Source of the DNA: Oenanthe sinensis
Lineage: Eukaryota > Streptophyta > Magnoliopsida > Apiales > Apiaceae
Assembly: GCA_028671895.1 (NCBI GenBank)
Contig: CM053796.1
Coordinates: 30,688,860-30,752,859, forward strand
Length of the DNA stretch: 64,000 nt
Direction of reading: 5' to 3'
Shown: positions 60,810 through 64,000 of the stretch, piece after piece
Numbering within the stretch: position 1 is the stretch's first letter
Layout of the letters: every line of letters begins with the position of its first letter
Notes under the pieces: generated by a model
What the model saw: the letters and a program-made list of their open reading frames with translations, nothing else
The model's database searches: none
What the model was told of the DNA's origin: nothing
Program-made: the position numbers and the translations under genes

Positions 60810-61270
60810 TTTTAGGCCGGCTCCCGAATAGGCCCAGATCCAGTGGCCCATTGGCGCTCCCCGATCCAAAGGCCCAAGCCTTCCAAACACTTTCCAACAG
60901 CAAGAACAAGTAAGGACAAGGAGATGCGAAGGAGAAAAGAGAACCATACACCTGTCCCTACAGGTCAGAACGGATGGAGGGCCAGGATTGAAAGGTACAA
61001 ATCCCTAAATCCTAGGGTCTTGCCCTATAAATAGAATGAGATGAAAGGGTTTAGAAAGACACGCACACTTTGAATATACACACAAATATACATACATTTC
61101 TTTGGTAGTCTAGAGAGTTATCTACCTTCTTTTCCAAAACCCCCTCCTCTTATTATCATGTCGGAGGTGTCGCGGGGCAATCACCCCCTCCGGCATTGTT
61201 TTGCAGGACCCCAAACCAGCAGCTCACCATGACGCCCAAACACCATTCCAGCACAAACATGGAGAATGAG
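60810..61270 (+). repeat. probable gypsy-type LTR relic
   Basis: GC-richer block with CCCTATAAATAGAATG (TATA-like, near 61023), then CACACTTTGAATATACAC, then GTCGGAGGTGTCGCGGGGCA...CCCCCTCCGGCATTGTTTTGC. This is the layout of plant Ty3/gypsy (Tat/Athila-type) LTRs. The boundaries, a primer site and coding parts were not found. Confidence 0.45.
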
Positions 61271-61539
61271 GGCCCAGCTTAGAAGACTTATCAGTTATTG
61301 TCTCGGTTATTATTTAGTAGTGCAGGTGATGGAGAGAATGTAATGCGTTATAAATGTAGCAGCAAACGCTTTTTTAAGCAATTGGTATGTACAATCCAGT
61401 GCCCTCAACAAGTCAACATCACCCCGCGGTGCTGATGTAAATGCAATGATATAGTTAGCCATGTTAACGGTAACTTGTGTCCAATGCCCTCTACAGCACC
61501 AGCCACCAGGTTATCCTTTTTCAAAAATTAGCTATAGCG

Positions 61540-61735
61540 ACCGTGAATCATCTGTGTCCAGCACTGAGTGCAAAAGTGAACTGCGCTAACTGATTACTAC
61601 AGATGAAAACTCAAGGCAAGATTGCAATGGCTGCAGAGCAGCTTGTTTTGATCTTCGTTTCATTGGCGCATATGGGATGGTCTACTACCACTGCAAAAGC
61701 ATTAACAATATAGTTTAGTTTCTGATCATAAAGAA
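61540..61735 (+). pseudogene. degenerate part-copy of the root-cap gene
   Basis: 61604-61735 corresponds to the start of exon 2 of the gene at 57961-59118: GATTGCAATGGCTGCAGAGC aligns with its CNGNGAACYDPRF coding region and is followed by FIGAYGMVYYHCKS and a stop. Just before it, GAGTGCAAAAGTGAACT aligns with the exon 1 end and donor, with a shortened intron-like gap ending in AG. There is no start, signal peptide or C-terminal domain. Confidence 0.75.
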
Positions 61736-61773
61736 ACTTTCTCCATTATCTTTAAAGGATTCTTTTAAGGGTC

Positions 61774-61815
61774 CTGGTCCGTGACAATCGCTGACGATCG
61801 ATTGTCAGGGACCAG
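61774..61815. repeat. 17-bp hairpin
   Basis: The arms CTGGTCCGTGACAATCG (61774-61790) and CGATTGTCAGGGACCAG (61799-61815) pair with one mismatch across an 8-base loop. A second, smaller hairpin (GTTGGAT/ATCCAAC) lies at 61855-61873. Confidence 0.9.
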
Positions 61816-62157
61816 TTACACAACCATCACCTTCTCCTTCTCCGGCCGTTGTTGTTGGATGGTCGATCCAACGGTTGTGATTTAAAAAAAAACTTGTTAC
61901 GCTCTGCGATTTTTAGGTTCCATGATTTTTAAGCGCGGAGGGTTTATTTAATTATGAAAATGCCATTAGTCTCTCCGTGCTAGAAAAGCATAGACGGATT
62001 TACACACCTCCCTCCTCCTTTCTTCTCTGTTTACCGCTAACACTTAACCAATTCTTCTTCTTCCCGTTCTTCCCATGTTGCCGAATCTTCTTCTTCCCAT
62101 TTCTTCTCGTCTCTTGCTTGCTGTTGTTGCTACAAAACTATTGTTCTTCTTAATCGC

Positions 62158-64000
62158 ACCTTACTAAATTTTAACCCGTGCGATGCACGGATATTTTATT
62201 TTATTAATTAAATTCTTTATTTTAAAATTACTAATATTTTTATAATTTTAAAAAGGCTTAATATATTATAATTACAGTAGTTTTTTAACTTATTTAAATT
62301 ATATATTTTTACATCAACCGAATTAAATATAAAGAAGAAAATTTTAAAAATAAATATACACATCGCACAAAATATAAATTTATATTATTAATATATAAAT
62401 ATGTAAAAATTTGTGATTCGAAATATTATGAATTATATCAAACATATTTTTAATATATTTAAGATCATACATATTAGATTTAAATATATTTTTGATAAAA
62501 TATATATTATATTTATTTTATATAAAAATTAATAGATATTAGGCTATATGAGATATAATATATATGTATCTGTTAATAATATGATAATATAATTATTCAT
62601 TTGAATAAGTTTTTTTATGTTATTAGATTTTCAGTAGTATAGTATTAATTGTAATTTATAAATAATTATATAATATATATAATTCAAATATTACTTCAAT
62701 AAATAATAGATGTTATTATATTGCTAATGAGATTTAAACTTGAATTTAATATTAAAAAAATAAAACGATACATAACAATTGTCATCACAATAATTTTTAC
62801 ATCCCACTTATTCATATTAATATATGACATGTTCTTTATTAAACTAAACATATTACTCCATATTAATGTGTGTTATGACAATTCAACATGTGTAATGACA
62901 TTCTTTTAGAAATATAAATGACTTTTAATTTAAAAATAGTTAACAATAATTCTTAGTTATTAAAAATTAATTCAAGATAATTTTCTCATATATAAATTGA
63001 TTAAATTTAAAAAATTTATTAATATTTATTATTTTATATTATTTTATTTTTAATTTGATTTATTTTATTTTATTTATCAAATAGAATAATTCAAAGTATG
63101 TAATAACGTGTTTTTGATATAATATTAACAAAATAGAATATGTATTTCATATCTTAGACTATGGTTGAACTCTTAGCCGGGAAATTCAAATAATTATTAT
63201 TTTTTTAAAAAACCTAATTTCTTCAATTGAATCCAAACCAATGAATAATAAGGTTTTTGAGTTCTTAATATAATAATTTCTCTAGTAAGTGTAATTGATT
63301 GTCCATATAAAATTACCCTAATATCTTATATAATATATTAAATATTTTTATAAAAAATATTTGGATAAGAAAAACTTTAATCCTCTCTCAAGAAAAATTC
63401 TATCTATCTCTCTCTATATAAAACTCTAATATAATGTTTACTCTAATATAATAATAATTCACAATAATGTCTGATATATGATATGTTTATATATAAATCT
63501 AATATAAAAAGTATTTTAATGGTTTAAATCAATTATAAAAAAGTTTCTTAAATGGAATAGAATTCTCCAATAAAAATCCATAAATGTATTTTTGTCTAGA
63601 TTACGGGCTGCTTCAGTTAGAGTTTGAATGTTAAACCACCTCATAATTGAAGATAGTTTTGTAAGTTTCGTGTGAGCTGTGAAATCGTCCAATTCTGATT
63701 TTCGGAACTCAAAATATGACACTGACAATGTTTACCCGGTAAATATCACAATAATTACGATTTTTTCAATTTAACTTCAAAATAGCTTTTTTAAGTTCAA
63801 ATTTATATATTACTAAGATATCTAATAGAGTTTGAGTTATAATATGAAGCGACATAAGAAAAATTATAGTTATTAGAAATCTTAATAATAATTATAACTC
63901 ATAGATAATTAGTATATAATATTATGTTGTTATTAAGAATCGATCATTTGGCGGTCAAAATAAGTTTAATAAATCTCATAATAATGAAGTTAACTTATAA
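62158..64000. other. AT-rich DNA, possible Helitron-like interior, no gene seen
   Basis: Begins with a Helitron-end-like hairpin (CCGTGCATCGCACGG on the minus strand, followed by GTTAAAATTTAG). The terminal CTAG expected for a Helitron reads TTAG. The remaining 1.8 kb is extremely AT-rich with no supported ORF. Confidence 0.35.

Overview
The window is nuclear DNA of a flowering plant, most likely a dicot. The evidence is spliced genes with GT-AG introns, a plant-type presenilin and elongin C, UGT76-like glucosyltransferases, a root-cap family protein, AT-rich intergenic DNA and many plant transposon families. The species cannot be named from sequence alone. No bacterial, phage or organellar block was seen. 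Most genes are split by introns, so coordinates below are whole-gene spans with the exons given in the text.

Region 1 (1-33 kb) is a tandem UDP-glycosyltransferase cluster, all on the minus strand. It contains one gene cut by the window edge (1-1411), one pseudogene (2420-3727), two complete two-exon genes (5245-8422 and 13064-16474), one 5' fragment joined to a LINE remnant (29716-30006) and one heavily damaged pseudogene (31236-32971). All share one intron position and phase. Non-coding DNA downstream of two members is also duplicated. Between the members lie a Helitron-like 3' end with a possible RPA-like fragment, a truncated Ty1/copia element (gag and protease end), Stowaway and Tourist MITEs, and LTR-like relics.

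Region 2 (33-42.6 kb) is mostly mobile DNA. It has a 2.2-kb hAT-type element with 8-bp target duplications and an internal 176-bp tandem array, a small two-exon gene of unknown function (37142-37814), and a long-TIR element carrying a nested LTR-like insertion with a 5-bp target duplication.

Region 3 (42.6-50 kb) holds housekeeping genes: tRNA-Arg(CCU), an intronless presenilin whose first membrane segment is in another frame from the rest, a fragment of a GT4-type glycosyltransferase, and elongin C with a 2.9-kb second intron.

Region 4 (50-64 kb) has short tandem repeats, a 23-base G run, the 3' end of a SIRE-like copia element (LTR, polypurine tract, post-pol ORF) abutting an opposite-strand copia fragment with its LTR, then an intact secreted root-cap/LEA-like gene (57961-59118), its degenerate partial copy about 2.4 kb downstream, an LTR-like block, a strong hairpin, and AT-rich DNA to the end.

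The genes do not form one pathway. The UGTs are probably small-molecule glucosyltransferases in birth-and-death turnover. Presenilin (intramembrane protease), elongin C (ubiquitin ligase adaptor) and the root-cap protein are unrelated neighbours. I found no convincing wholly new system. The most notable points are the presenilin frameshift, the unusual donor-site residues shared by the UGT paralogues, the terminal-inverted-repeat LTR-like insertion, and the recurring ATC(A/C)(A/G)T(T/C)GA motif in the copia LTR and gag.
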